From contig JAIOZF010000002.1 of assembly GCA_021740745.1 (NCBI GenBank), forward strand, positions 19,354 through 83,353: 64,000 bases of DNA, written 5' to 3'. Below, one piece after another: positions 25,744 to 34,917 of the stretch (its first letter is position 1; the number at the start of each line of letters is the position of its first letter). Source of the stretch: Crocinitomicaceae bacterium. Lineage in GTDB: Bacteria > Bacteroidota > Bacteroidia > Flavobacteriales_D > Crocinitomicaceae. The notes beneath the pieces are model-generated. The model ran no database searches, was not told the origin of the DNA, and saw nothing but the letters and a program-made list of their open reading frames with translations. A program made the position numbers and the translations under genes.

Positions 25744-27351
25744 GTGTTTAAAATCAGAGTGAGTCTTATTTGGGTTTTGGTAGTGCTGGCAACCTTGGCA
25801 TTATTGGTGATTCAGGCGTTTCAAACAGCTCAGCTGTACGATAGGAAATCAACCCAACTTCGAAATAATCTTGCGACATCTTTGGAGCGAATTGCTATTC
25901 GTCATGAAAAAGCAGAGGATATCCGTCGTTATATGCACATCGTAAATCGCGATTTTAGCGGACAATACAAGGATATTCTCAAACAAGAATTCAAGCAATT
26001 ATTGGCTTCACAAGAGTCAATTTCCATTCAAGATACCGCGGTATTAGAAAATGGAGAGATTCATAATTACCTCGTTATTAAAGGAAAATCGTATGATTCT
26101 ATTTCAGGATTAAGTACAGAGCAAAAGGTACTCGCAAGAGATGTACGTCAGTTGCGTGATTTATTTGACAAGCAAAATAAAACAATACCAACAAGCGACT
26201 CGGTTAAACTAGCCATTCAGTTAGATCATCGCGTCATGCAGCAGATTTTTAAAAAGGCGAAATTCGTCAACGACATGATGCGAGAAGCTTTCCGAGACAA
26301 TGTCTATGAAAGTCCTGCAAAACGAATAGATGTTGCTTTTCTTGATTCTGTGATCAGCACCGAAATTGCCGATGATGATTTGCCTTCTAATTACAAATAT
26401 ATGGTGGCAGATGAGTTTGGTATACCCATCAAGTTCAACAATGCACCGCTAAATTATTCTACATCATTGGATACGCTCAAAACTGGGAAAACGGTCATGT
26501 TCCCGAGCAATATTCTGGATGACAATTTATATCTCCATATTTATTTTCCAGCAAGAAAGACCTTTATCTTAAAGGAAATGTGGGGTTCGTTGGCGATAAG
26601 TTTGACCTTAATGGCCATTATCATTTCTGCGATGATCTTTATGTTTAGAACCATTTTGACGCAAAAGAAATTGTCAGAAATGAAGAATGATTTCATTTCA
26701 AATATGACCCATGAATTTAAAACCCCCATTTCGACCATATCTCTGGCCTGTGAAGCCATGAGTGATTCGGATATGATGGAGCAAAGTGCCGAAGTTCAGC
26801 CTTATGTCAAAATGATTCAGGATGAGAATAAGCGCTTAAGTTTATTAGTTGAACGCATTCTTCAAAGTGCAGTAATTGAACGAGGTGAGGAAAAGCTACG
26901 AGAAGAAAAAATTATTTTGAACGAAGTGATTCATGAAGTAGCACACCACGCTCAATTTCGCATTCAAAACAGCAATGGGAACATTGTGTTAAAACTGCCT
27001 ACTGAACAATTTGAGATTATTGGTGATCCAATGCATGTGACGAATATTATCACCAACCTAGTTGACAACGCCATTAAGTACAGCGAAAAGGCACCAGATA
27101 TTGAAATAAGTTTGTTTAGAGAAAATAAGAAGATACACTTGACCGTTAAAGACCATGGTGTTGGAATTCGAAAGGAGCATTTGTCGAAAATTTTCGATAA
27201 ATTGTATCGTGTTCCAACTGGTAATGTACACAATGTCAAAGGTTTTGGCCTTGGATTGAGTTATGTGAAGGCTGTTGCAGAACTGCACGGTTGGAACATT
27301 ATTGTTAAAAGTAAATATGGAGAGGGATCTGAATTTACCCTCGTAATATAA
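25744..27351 (+). CDS. Sensor histidine kinase
   Basis: 535 aa from a GTG. TM1 at about 6-24 (VSLIWVLVVLATLALLVIQ), a periplasmic sensor domain of about 250 residues, and TM2 at about 281-303. HisKA follows with the phosphorylated H323 in NMTHEFKTPIS. The HATPase domain has N442 in NLVDNAIKYSE, the G1 box DHGVGI (470-475) and the G2 box GFGLGL (500-505). It is a complete class I kinase and sits 7 bp upstream of an OmpR-type regulator, its obvious partner. The arrangement resembles RprXY-type pairs of Bacteroides, but the signal is unknown. No ATG gives an equally complete TM1, hence the GTG. Confidence 0.93.
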   Translation: MFKIRVSLIWVLVVLATLALLVIQAFQTAQLYDRKSTQLRNNLATSLERIAIRHEKAEDIRRYMHIVNRDFSGQYKDILKQEFKQLLASQESISIQDTAVLENGEIHNYLVIKGKSYDSISGLSTEQKVLARDVRQLRDLFDKQNKTIPTSDSVKLAIQLDHRVMQQIFKKAKFVNDMMREAFRDNVYESPAKRIDVAFLDSVISTEIADDDLPSNYKYMVADEFGIPIKFNNAPLNYSTSLDTLKTGKTVMFPSNILDDNLYLHIYFPARKTFILKEMWGSLAISLTLMAIIISAMIFMFRTILTQKKLSEMKNDFISNMTHEFKTPISTISLACEAMSDSDMMEQSAEVQPYVKMIQDENKRLSLLVERILQSAVIERGEEKLREEKIILNEVIHEVAHHAQFRIQNSNGNIVLKLPTEQFEIIGDPMHVTNIITNLVDNAIKYSEKAPDIEISLFRENKKIHLTVKDHGVGIRKEHLSKIFDKLYRVPTGNVHNVKGFGLGLSYVKAVAELHGWNIIVKSKYGEGSEFTLVI

Positions 27352-27358
27352 AAGAACT

Positions 27359-28051
27359 ATGAGCAAAGCACTGAACATTTTATTAGCAGAAGACGACGAA
27401 AACTTAGGTAAGTTATTACACACCTATTTGAAAACAAAGGGTTTCGAAGTGGATTTGGCGCGCAATGGCAAAATTGCCTTCGAACGTTTTAATTCTTCGA
27501 CTTACAATTTTTGCATTTTCGATGTCATGATGCCAGAAATGGACGGCTTTACACTTGCGAAAGAAATTCGAGAAATTGATAAAAAAGTGCCTATCTTATT
27601 TTTGACGGCGAAGTCAATGAAGGATGATAAATTGCAAGGGTTTTCTGTCGGTGCAGATGATTACTTGACGAAACCTTTTTCGATGGAAGAATTATTGGCG
27701 CGTATCACTGCAATTTTACGTCGCTCTGAGTCAAATAACGAAAAGACTGTCAATGAAGAATTGTTTATTGGCAAAATTAAATACGAACCAGAATTGCGCT
27801 TGTTGCATTTAGAGGAAGGCGTTAAAAAGTTGACAACGAAAGAAAATCAATTGCTGCAGTTGTTGGTGAAAAATGAAAATGAAATCTTAGATCGTCAAGC
27901 GACGCTTCGTGCTATTTGGGGTGATGACAATTATTTCAACGGCCGAAGCATGGATGTTTACATTGCCAAATTGCGTAAACTTTTGCGTGAAGATGAAGCA
28001 ATTGAAATCATGAATGTCCACGGAAAAGGATTTAAGTTTCTAATAAAGTAA
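27359..28051 (+). CDS. OmpR/PhoB-type response regulator
   Basis: 230 aa. The receiver domain has acidic residues E11-D12-D13, phosphoacceptor D55 in CIFDVMMPEMDG, T83 in FLTAK and K105 in YLTKPF. The winged-helix DNA-binding domain is at about 128-230 (LTTKENQLLQLLVKNENEIL, then RSMDVYIAKLRKLL and VHGKGFKFL). It is encoded 7 bp after the histidine kinase and is certainly co-transcribed with it. Its targets cannot be read from this window. Confidence 0.95.
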   Translation: MSKALNILLAEDDENLGKLLHTYLKTKGFEVDLARNGKIAFERFNSSTYNFCIFDVMMPEMDGFTLAKEIREIDKKVPILFLTAKSMKDDKLQGFSVGADDYLTKPFSMEELLARITAILRRSESNNEKTVNEELFIGKIKYEPELRLLHLEEGVKKLTTKENQLLQLLVKNENEILDRQATLRAIWGDDNYFNGRSMDVYIAKLRKLLREDEAIEIMNVHGKGFKFLIK

Positions 28052-28149
28052 AAAGCTAATTCTTACACCTGACGTGGGTCTAAGTAGGTCTTTGTCAAAT
28101 TAATTCGCACTTAAGAACCCAAGGTTCACGTTTACTCGCCAACTTTTTC

Positions 28150-28157
28150 TATTTTTG
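28150..28157 (+). promoter_or_regulatory. -7 promoter box for the FkbM gene
   Basis: TATTTTTG is a perfect TAnnTTTG box 16 nt before the GTG at 28174. A -33 TTTG at normal spacing is not evident; GTTTAC at 28130-28135 is the nearest candidate and is too close. Confidence 0.5.
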
Positions 28158-28173
28158 CGGCGTTTAAGAGGAA

Positions 28174-28902
28174 GTGAAGAATAGCATTAAATACATATTA
28201 CAGAAATTGTTGGGTTTTCGAACGTACCTGTATGTATTTGCGCGATTTAAAATCAAAACACTTCGTTCTGACGCAAAAGAAAAGGATTTCTTCCACTTCT
28301 TATCTATGTTAGAAGATGGAAAAGGAGATGTGTTAGACATTGGAGCCAACCTAGGAATTATGACAGTTCACTTGGCTCAGAAGCTTCCCAATACAACTGT
28401 TCATGCCATTGAACCAATTCCAGATAATATTTCTGTTTTAAAGCGAATCATTCAGCACTTTGGATTGAAGAAAATCAAAGTACACGAAGTCGCAGTAGGT
28501 GAAACGGAGGGCAAAGTGGATATGATTCTGCCGCACCAAGGGAAAACTAAAATGCAAGGTTTGAGTCACGTAAAGCATGATTCAATCACCGAATGGAACG
28601 AAGGAGAGGAATTTCAGGTTCCAGTGAATACCTTGGATAATTTATTAAATGGTAAGCCTATTCAAGGAATCAAGATTGATGTGGAGAATTTTGAGTTCTA
28701 TGCATTGAAAGGCGGGAAACGTATTTTGGAAAACAATCACCCCATCATCTACGCTGAATTATGGGACAATGAAAATCGCCAGAATTGCCTTGAATACTTG
28801 AAAGGAATGAACTACAATCCACACGTTGTCATGAATGACAAATTGGTTCCTTTTGATAAAAATGTGCATTGTAGTCAGAATTTTATCTTTATTTCAAATT
28901 AA
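28174..28902 (+). CDS. FkbM family methyltransferase
   Basis: 242 aa from a GTG preceded by AAGAGGA, one of the few purine-rich ribosome-site-like stretches here. The SAM-binding motif I is VLDIGANLGIMTVHLA (about 48-63), followed by VHAIEPIPDNISVLKR and KIKVHEVAVGET, typical of FkbM enzymes. GIKIDVENFEFYALKGG (about 168-184) is the family's later conserved segment. FkbM proteins O-methylate sugars or polyketides. The flippase, Wzz and Wzy/ligase genes just downstream suggest that a surface-glycan sugar is the substrate. Confidence 0.88.
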   Translation: MKNSIKYILQKLLGFRTYLYVFARFKIKTLRSDAKEKDFFHFLSMLEDGKGDVLDIGANLGIMTVHLAQKLPNTTVHAIEPIPDNISVLKRIIQHFGLKKIKVHEVAVGETEGKVDMILPHQGKTKMQGLSHVKHDSITEWNEGEEFQVPVNTLDNLLNGKPIQGIKIDVENFEFYALKGGKRILENNHPIIYAELWDNENRQNCLEYLKGMNYNPHVVMNDKLVPFDKNVHCSQNFIFISN

Positions 28903-28929
28903 TCAGTTCGATTTGCGTTAATTTCACGC

Positions 28930-30372
28930 ATGCAAAAGAAGTTTTTGTCAAGTTTACTATTGATCATTGTGCTTAATTTATTGATTAAGCCCCTGGCCAT
29001 TTTTGGAATTGATGCAAGCGTTCAGAATAGAGTAGGAGCCAGTGCCTACGGATTGTATTTCTCACTTTTGAATCTTTCTTTTCTCTTTAACATCTTACTT
29101 GACGTTGGAATAAACAATTACACCACCAAAAACATTGCGCAATATCCTCATTTAGTCGGACGCTATTGGGGGAAAATAATGAGTTTTCGACTCATACTTT
29201 TCCTTTTGTACGCGGCATTAACGCTGATTATGGCGCTCGTTTTTGGCTACGATTCGAATCAATTAATGCTCTTAGGAGTATTGGTGTTTAACCAGCTTTT
29301 GGTGACCCTAATCGCTTTTGTTCGCAGTCATTTCGGCGGATTGCATTTATTTAAAACGGATGCCATTATTTCAGTACTCGATCGCCTGTTGTTAATTCTC
29401 ATTTGTGGTGCTGTCTTGTTTACGAATGTGACAAACGGCGAATTTCAAATTGAATGGTTTATATGGATGCAAACAGTTGCCTACGCCTTAACAGCAATTA
29501 CTGCTTTTGCCTTGTTAATTCATAAAACTGGACTTCCTAAATTTCGTTTGAACAAGGCATTTTCCTTCGCAATCTTACGCAAAAGTTATCCCTATGCCTT
29601 ACTGATTCTTTTAATGATGATTTATACACGAACAGATTCAGTGATGTTGGAACGGATTCATCCAAATGGCGCGTATGAAGCAGGAGTCTATGCACAAGGG
29701 TTTCGTTTGCTAGATGCACTCTTTATGTTCGGAATGATCTTCGCTAATTTGCTACTACCCATTTTTGCTCGGATGCTAAAACAGAAAAGCACAGACCTAG
29801 AAGCTTTGTTGAACCAATCAAGAAATTTATTAGTGGGAGGAGCAATTTTAATTGGATTCATTTGTCACGCGAATGCATCTGAAATTCTTTCCTTGATTTA
29901 TGAAAACAATGTGGCCGAATCAGTTCCTTCTTTTCAATTGCTAATGTGGTGTTTCATCGCAATGTCAATCAGTTTAATTTACGGAACACTCCTCACCGCT
30001 GGTGGGAATCTTAAATTTTTGAATCGAATTTCATTGGTTGGTGTTATTGCGAATATTGGAGTGAACTTTTATTTGATTCCCATTTATGGTGCAACCGGTG
30101 CGGCATTAGCAACCATTATTACGCAATCATTGACCGCTTTGGCACAATTGATTTATGCACATCAGTTTTTAAAATTGAATTTCCCAATGAAAACTATCTT
30201 GCATACCTTGGCATTGGTACTTTGGATGTTGTTAATGATTCGGTTTGTTCCTAGTGGAAATTATTTGCTATTCACGCAGATTATCGCAGGAACCGTCTTG
30301 CTTTTCTTACACCGATTTATTGATTTCCCTTCTCTCATTTCACTTGTAAAAAAAAGCGAATTGAAAAATTAG
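28930..30372 (+). CDS. Oligosaccharide flippase (Wzx/MATE-like)
   Basis: 480 aa with about 12-14 hydrophobic helices. The opening KFLSSLLLIIVLNLLIKPLAIFGID and the pattern VGASAYGLYFSLLNLSFLFNILLDVGI are typical of Wzx/PST flippases, where a Y-G-x-Y/F loop joins TM1 and TM2. TRTDSVMLERI and GATGAALATIITQ are further family features. It would flip undecaprenyl-linked repeat units to the periplasmic face for Wzy. It lies 27 bp after the FkbM gene. Its 3' end overlaps the convergent PorP/SprF gene by 4 bp. Confidence 0.88.
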   Translation: MQKKFLSSLLLIIVLNLLIKPLAIFGIDASVQNRVGASAYGLYFSLLNLSFLFNILLDVGINNYTTKNIAQYPHLVGRYWGKIMSFRLILFLLYAALTLIMALVFGYDSNQLMLLGVLVFNQLLVTLIAFVRSHFGGLHLFKTDAIISVLDRLLLILICGAVLFTNVTNGEFQIEWFIWMQTVAYALTAITAFALLIHKTGLPKFRLNKAFSFAILRKSYPYALLILLMMIYTRTDSVMLERIHPNGAYEAGVYAQGFRLLDALFMFGMIFANLLLPIFARMLKQKSTDLEALLNQSRNLLVGGAILIGFICHANASEILSLIYENNVAESVPSFQLLMWCFIAMSISLIYGTLLTAGGNLKFLNRISLVGVIANIGVNFYLIPIYGATGAALATIITQSLTALAQLIYAHQFLKLNFPMKTILHTLALVLWMLLMIRFVPSGNYLLFTQIIAGTVLLFLHRFIDFPSLISLVKKSELKN

Positions 30373-31223
30373 CGAAGTGTAAATCCTAAATGAATTTCGT
30401 GTGAACCAGTACTGATTGAGCTTAGTTTGTTAATTGTTAAATCATACGAATACGAAAGATTGAATTTTTTTAATAGAGTATATCCAGCTGTGAAACAGAT
30501 GGCGTCTGAAGTTCTCCAAGTCAATCCTAACCAGTATTTGTTTTGATAACTCATTAATGCATTGATATCAGCACTCAACTTTACAAGATCTGTCCTAAGT
30601 AATACTTGCGGTAGGATTTGAAATTTCTCTTCATTTCCAAAAGAATAGTTAGCGAATAAATAGTAATGTCTGGCTTCAGTATAGTTTGAAGTACTGCGTG
30701 AATCAACTAGTTGCGTGACGCTAAATCCAGTTTTTAGTCGTTTAAATTTGTATGCAATTCCCAGATCTGGAGTAAAACCAAAACTTGTTTCATTTTGCGG
30801 AAGCATAGGATCATTCGAAGTTGTTGGTGGTATCCAATACGCTTCTATTTTCAATAGGTTGAAACCACCAGAAACTCCAAAGGATAACGAATGATTTTCA
30901 TTAAAAATTAAGTTATAGCTATAGTTTGCTTTTACTTGATTTAATTCAATAAATCCAATCTTTTCATGTAGATAAGTTAAACCAACTCCGCTATTCCATT
31001 TATTGATTTTTGCAGCGTAAGTAAGGAGTTGATTATCAGGTGCAGCATTCACTCCGTTCCATTGCCAACGGCCTATTGCGTGGGCCTCATGTCTTAATTC
31101 TAAACCAGTAAATGCTGGATTAAATTGTTGCTTGGTATTCCAAAATTGTGTAAAAATTGATTCTTGCTGTGAAAGTGTTTGACCGACAAACAATAGGAAG
31201 CCTAAAGACAAAATGTTTTTCAT
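30369..31223 (-). CDS. PorP/SprF family type IX secretion membrane protein
   Basis: 284 aa. Signal peptide at about 1-18 (SLGFLLFVGQTLSQQ). The family start is plain: SIFTQFWNTKQQFNPAFTG, then GRWQWNG. Strands KWNSGVGLTYLHEKIG, NHSLSFGVSGG and YWLGLTWRTSDAICFTAGYT follow to a C-terminal barrel strand (HEIHLGFTLR). PorP/SprF proteins are outer-membrane barrels that help export or anchor particular T9SS cargo, especially proteins with type B sorting domains. This one is a lone gene on the opposite strand to the polysaccharide genes around it. The type B protein at 53627 is a candidate client within the window, but nothing links the two directly. Confidence 0.9.
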   Translation of the reverse strand: MKNILSLGFLLFVGQTLSQQESIFTQFWNTKQQFNPAFTGLELRHEAHAIGRWQWNGVNAAPDNQLLTYAAKINKWNSGVGLTYLHEKIGFIELNQVKANYSYNLIFNENHSLSFGVSGGFNLLKIEAYWIPPTTSNDPMLPQNETSFGFTPDLGIAYKFKRLKTGFSVTQLVDSRSTSNYTEARHYYLFANYSFGNEEKFQILPQVLLRTDLVKLSADINALMSYQNKYWLGLTWRTSDAICFTAGYTLLKKFNLSYSYDLTINKLSSISTGSHEIHLGFTLR

Positions 31224-31364
31224 AGAAAGTTAAACAAGTCAAAGCGCTTAAAAGTTACATGACAGTAAAAAAGGCAAACTTGATAAAATAAATTTAAGCC
31301 TTCACAGTTATAAGTCATGGGATTGTGCAGAAAACTGTAAATTCGCACTGAAAATTTGGATTGA

Positions 31365-32360
31365 ATGACTGAACAAACAACTATACTTGACACAGAAAGA
31401 CAGAATTTATTGGTTTTTGTCTGGAGAAAAAGAAAAATCATTATTATTGTCACAGCAGCAGCAGCAGTAGTATCTATCATCGCATCATTTTTAATGACAC
31501 CTTTGTTTCGATCTACAGCGATTGTATTCCCTGCAGCAACAAGTACCGTATCCTTCTCAGAGCAACGAAATGCGAAAGCAGCTGCGATGGATTTTGGTGA
31601 AGAAGAACAAGCAGAACAGTTAGTTCAGATCTTGCAATCTTCCCGTATTCGCGATAAAATTGTGGAAGAATTTGATTTGTTTAAGCATTATGACATCGAT
31701 GATACTGATCCAAATAAGCATTACAAATTAGTAAAGCAATATGAACAACATGTGTTGTTTGTTAGAACGCGTTATGGATCAATTCAAATTGATGTGTTAG
31801 ATCGCAATCCTCAACAAGCGGCTGATATGGCTAATAAAATTGTTGATTTGATAGATAGTGTGAAGAATGACATGGTAGCTGAGCGAACGCTTCCAGCATT
31901 TGAAATCAACAAGCGTAAGAAGCAACAAATGGAAACAGAACGAGAAACTGTTTTGCATAAATTAGATAGTTTGAGTGAGTTAGGTGTTGTTTCCTTAGAA
32001 GGGCGTACAAACTTGTTCCAAGCTTATGTGGATTCCAAAAGCGCAACTGAAAAGGCAGAAATCAAAAAAATGATTGATGTCAACTTGAAGCATGGGTCTG
32101 CCTTTGATGGATTGGAGTTTATCCGTAACGAGAAAATTACCAAATTGGAGGAGTTCCTGGAATCATACGAACAAGCAGAATCAGATGCAAACACCTTGTT
32201 CAACCATAAATTCGTAGTAGAAAAAGCAGTTGTTGCAGACAAGAAAGACAAGCCGAAGCGTATGATTATTGTGTTGCTTTCTACAATAGGCGCTTTTCTG
32301 TTCATGGTATTCGCACTGTTGATCAGTGATCGATTGAAGGAATTGAAGAAAATTGCTTAA
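31365..32360 (+). CDS. Wzz-type chain-length determinant protein
   Basis: 331 aa. Two transmembrane helices flank a periplasmic helical domain: TM1 at about 24-45 (IIIIVTAAAAVVSIIASFL) and TM2 at about 302-322 (MIIVLLSTIGAFLFMVFALL). The first strand FRSTAIVFPAATSTV, YGSIQIDVLDRNPQQAADMANKIVDLI and a long helical EKAE/KMID region match Wzz/PCP proteins. It sets the modal length of a Wzy-made polymer. The stop is followed within 3 bp by the Wzy/ligase-like gene, so the two are expressed together. A -7-like AAAATTTG lies 6 nt before the ATG. Confidence 0.85.
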   Translation: MTEQTTILDTERQNLLVFVWRKRKIIIIVTAAAAVVSIIASFLMTPLFRSTAIVFPAATSTVSFSEQRNAKAAAMDFGEEEQAEQLVQILQSSRIRDKIVEEFDLFKHYDIDDTDPNKHYKLVKQYEQHVLFVRTRYGSIQIDVLDRNPQQAADMANKIVDLIDSVKNDMVAERTLPAFEINKRKKQQMETERETVLHKLDSLSELGVVSLEGRTNLFQAYVDSKSATEKAEIKKMIDVNLKHGSAFDGLEFIRNEKITKLEEFLESYEQAESDANTLFNHKFVVEKAVVADKKDKPKRMIIVLLSTIGAFLFMVFALLISDRLKELKKIA

Positions 32361-32363
32361 TCC

Positions 32364-33812
32364 TTGCAACTCGACAAGCGAAATAGTCTTTTTCTCTTAG
32401 CAGGAATCGCATATATTTTACTTTCTGTGTATTTCACATGGAGAGACCAAGCGTATTTGTCTCTTTTTCCAATTGGTTTATTGGCGGTTTACTTCGCGAT
32501 ATTTTATTCGGAATGGACTTTTTTGAGTATCGCTTTTCTCACTCCAATTTCTATCAATATTGAAGAATACACGAATAGTTTTGGACTCTTTATCCCAACT
32601 GAGCCGATGCTTTTTGGGTTCATGTTGCTTTTCATGCTGCTTCAATTTAGAAAACCAATTTTAAATCCAGATATTTGGAAAAACCCCATTATTTGGGCGG
32701 TTGGTTTTTATCTTTTTTGGGTTTTTATCACTTCCATCACAAGTATAAATCCAACAGCATCCTTTAAGTTTTTGCTTGCTCGTTTATGGTTTATTGTTCC
32801 TGTTTTGTTGTTTGGGACCTACATTTTCCGTGATTCAATTAACATTAAACGCTTTCTTTGGCTCTTCATTCTAGGGATGATGATTGCCATTATGTATACC
32901 TTGGTAGTACATGCCAGTTATCGATTTGGTGAGAAAGAAGGACATTGGGTAATGTGGCCATTCTTCAAAGATCATACGATTTATGGTGCCATTGTAGCGT
33001 TAATTGTTCCGCTCGTTTTTGGTTTGTATTTTTCGAAGAAACATAGCCCACTTATTCAAGCCATCATTATTTCGATGATTGGAATTACCTTACTTGGTTT
33101 GTATTTTTCTTACACACGTGCCGCTTGGCTGAGCATTTTTGCCGCCTTAGGCGTTTGGGCCTTGATTCATTTCAAAATTAAATTCAGTTTAGTTGCGGGT
33201 ATAACATTGTTTTTAGGGACAACCCTCTTCTTTTCTTGGGACGCCATCCAAATGGAATTGGCGCGCAACAAATCTGAACACACCACTGAAGAATTTGGCG
33301 AAAAGTTGCAATCTGCAACCAACGTAACAACGGATGCATCCAATCTTGAACGAATCAATCGTTGGTCGTGTGCAATATCCATGTTTGAAGAACGACCTAT
33401 GTTTGGATTTGGTCCAGGAACGTATGCCTTTGAATATGCGCGTTTTCAAGATCCTGAAAATTTGACAATCATTTCAACCAACTTTGGAGATGCGGGAAAT
33501 GCGCATAGCGAATATTTGGGTCCACTCGCCGAAATGGGTGCAATTGGTTTTATAGCCATGCTATTGATTGTAAGCGCGATTTTTTACAAAGGCATCACCT
33601 TGTATAATCAATGGCCAAAAGAGGACAGAGAGATGCGAATTATCATCTTATCGATGATTTTATCGTTGACAACTTACTTTGTTCACGGAATATTAAACAA
33701 TTTCATGGATACCGATAAAGCTGCTGTTCCAATTTGGGCAATGTGTGCCGCTTTTATCGCCTTGGAGATTTCTTTGAAAAGAAAAGCAGAGATAAGTAAG
33801 AAATTATCTTAG
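32364..33812 (+). CDS. O-antigen polymerase/ligase family membrane protein
   Basis: 482 aa from a TTG at 32364, 3 bp after the Wzz stop; the next in-frame ATG is about 80 codons later and would lose two helices. About 12 transmembrane helices are visible. The large loop at about 285-380 with NLERINRWSCAISMFEERPMFGFGPG and AHSEYLGPLAEMG is the signature of the Wzy_C/O-antigen ligase superfamily. It either polymerises repeat units (Wzy) or ligates the polymer to a lipid or protein acceptor. The adjacent Wzz favours Wzy, but the family cannot be split by sequence alone. Confidence 0.85.
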   Translation: MQLDKRNSLFLLAGIAYILLSVYFTWRDQAYLSLFPIGLLAVYFAIFYSEWTFLSIAFLTPISINIEEYTNSFGLFIPTEPMLFGFMLLFMLLQFRKPILNPDIWKNPIIWAVGFYLFWVFITSITSINPTASFKFLLARLWFIVPVLLFGTYIFRDSINIKRFLWLFILGMMIAIMYTLVVHASYRFGEKEGHWVMWPFFKDHTIYGAIVALIVPLVFGLYFSKKHSPLIQAIIISMIGITLLGLYFSYTRAAWLSIFAALGVWALIHFKIKFSLVAGITLFLGTTLFFSWDAIQMELARNKSEHTTEEFGEKLQSATNVTTDASNLERINRWSCAISMFEERPMFGFGPGTYAFEYARFQDPENLTIISTNFGDAGNAHSEYLGPLAEMGAIGFIAMLLIVSAIFYKGITLYNQWPKEDREMRIIILSMILSLTTYFVHGILNNFMDTDKAAVPIWAMCAAFIALEISLKRKAEISKKLS

Positions 33813-33858
33813 CCAGAAAATTCTAAAAATCCTTAACATCAATTAATTAACTTTTTTT

Positions 33859-33885
33859 GTTTACACTAAACTGTTTAGTGTAAAC
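33859..33885. promoter_or_regulatory. 27-bp perfect palindrome (operator candidate, copy 1)
   Basis: The arm GTTTACACTAAAC, a single T, then the arm's exact reverse complement GTTTAGTGTAAAC. It ends 7 bp upstream of the -7 box of the winged-helix/ComF-like gene, where a dimeric repressor or activator would sit. An identical copy is at 34891-34917. Confidence 0.88.
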
Positions 33886-33892
33886 TATTTTA

Positions 33893-33900
33893 TATTTTTG
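33893..33900 (+). promoter_or_regulatory. -7 promoter box of the winged-helix/ComF-like gene
   Basis: TATTTTTG is a perfect TAnnTTTG box 13 nt before the ATG at 33914. A TTTG occurs at 33856-33859, but the spacing (33 bp) is too long, so the palindrome occupies the place where the -33 element would be expected. Confidence 0.55.
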
Positions 33901-33913
33901 TCTAAATGATTTT

Positions 33914-34891
33914 ATGAAATCTGAAGATAAAATACTTTCATTTCTATCAACAAAGGAAATGAGTACTGTTGAAGAGTTAACAATTAACTTGGGTTTTTCA
34001 CGTCAATATATCCATAAACTTTTGGATAGACTCATTAGCAAAGAGATGGTAGAAAAAAACGGTAGAATCCCACATGTCTATTATCGCATTTCTGACAATA
34101 GTAAACAACAAGAAATACCAAAAATCAAATTAGAAAACGAGCGTTTTTTGAATGATCATTTTTTACTTGTACAAGCCATGGGTACTATGCTACAAGGAAT
34201 TGAAGCAATGCAATATTGGTGTGTAATTCAGGATTTAGATTTTAATAAAACTGCAGATGAATACATTGCAACGAGAAAAAAATACCTCAATTATCTTAAC
34301 AATGATGGTTTTATAAATGGTTTACAAAAAATGCAAAGTACCAAAGGGATCAAAGAAATCGGTGTAGACCATCTTTTTTACTTGGATTTTTATGCAATTG
34401 AACGGTTTGGAAAAACCAGACTTGGAACATTAATGCATTACGCTAAACAAGGTCAAAATAAATCTTTGATGAAAATTATTGTGTCCGAAATAAAATATCG
34501 AATAGCAAATTTCATAGATGAACATCAAATTGAAGCCATTGTTTATGTTCCACCAACAATCAAACGGACAGTTCAAATTATGGATTATTTCGAAAAATAT
34601 CTTGGGATTACTTTACCTCAGATTAAGGTAAAAAAAATTAGAAACAGTATTGTAATACCTCAAAAAGCACTTTCAAAACTCGTCGAACGAATTGAAAATG
34701 CGAAAAAAACTTTCTATGTTGGAGAAAATATTTCTTACCAAAAAGTATTAATCCTGGATGACGCTGTTGGCAGTGGAGCAACAATAAATGAAATTGCATT
34801 AAAAATTAAAAATGCAGGTCTGGCAAAAGAAGTTTATGGTTTGGCTGTTACAGGTAGTTTTAAAGGTTTTGACATAATTTCAGAAATTTAG
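33914..34891 (+). CDS. Winged-helix DNA-binding protein fused to a ComF-like phosphoribosyltransferase domain
   Basis: 325 aa. Residues 1-62 form a winged helix: ILSFLSTKEMSTVEELTINL, then FSRQYIHKLLDRLISKEMVEKN and a wing VYYRIS. Residues 70-200 are helical with a distinctive IERFGKTRLGTLMHYAKQ segment. The C-terminal part is PRTase-like: AIVYVPPTIKRTVQ, PQKALSKLVERIENAKKTF (the ComF-type 'Q-x2-L-x3-R-x2-N' pattern) and VLILDDAVGSGATINE (about 287-302), the PRPP-binding loop. The layout recalls PurR of Bacillus and GfcR of archaea, where a PRTase fold senses a ligand and the helix-turn-helix binds DNA. Identical 27-bp palindromes flank the gene, the second sharing the last G of its TAG stop, so autoregulation is likely. 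The gene is more A-rich than its neighbours, which suggests acquisition. Confidence 0.75.
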   Translation: MKSEDKILSFLSTKEMSTVEELTINLGFSRQYIHKLLDRLISKEMVEKNGRIPHVYYRISDNSKQQEIPKIKLENERFLNDHFLLVQAMGTMLQGIEAMQYWCVIQDLDFNKTADEYIATRKKYLNYLNNDGFINGLQKMQSTKGIKEIGVDHLFYLDFYAIERFGKTRLGTLMHYAKQGQNKSLMKIIVSEIKYRIANFIDEHQIEAIVYVPPTIKRTVQIMDYFEKYLGITLPQIKVKKIRNSIVIPQKALSKLVERIENAKKTFYVGENISYQKVLILDDAVGSGATINEIALKIKNAGLAKEVYGLAVTGSFKGFDIISEI

Positions 34892-34917
34892 TTTACACTA
34901 AACTGTTTAGTGTAAAC
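34891..34917. promoter_or_regulatory. 27-bp perfect palindrome (copy 2)
   Basis: Base-for-base identical to 33859-33885. It starts with the G of the TAG stop of the winged-helix/ComF-like gene and lies in the gap before the convergent symporter gene, so no promoter is next to it. It could be a distal operator for looping, the other end of a mobile single-gene unit, or a hairpin at the mRNA end. No T run follows. Confidence 0.85.

Noticed and set aside
28052-28149. Possible tRNA or riboswitch upstream of the FkbM gene
   Set aside because: No cloverleaf, TTCGANNC-type arm or known aptamer pattern can be made from the sequence; only a -7 box is supported.
33859-34917. Palindromes as factor-independent terminators
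   Set aside because: The stems are AT-rich and no T run follows either copy; one copy precedes the gene in promoter position.
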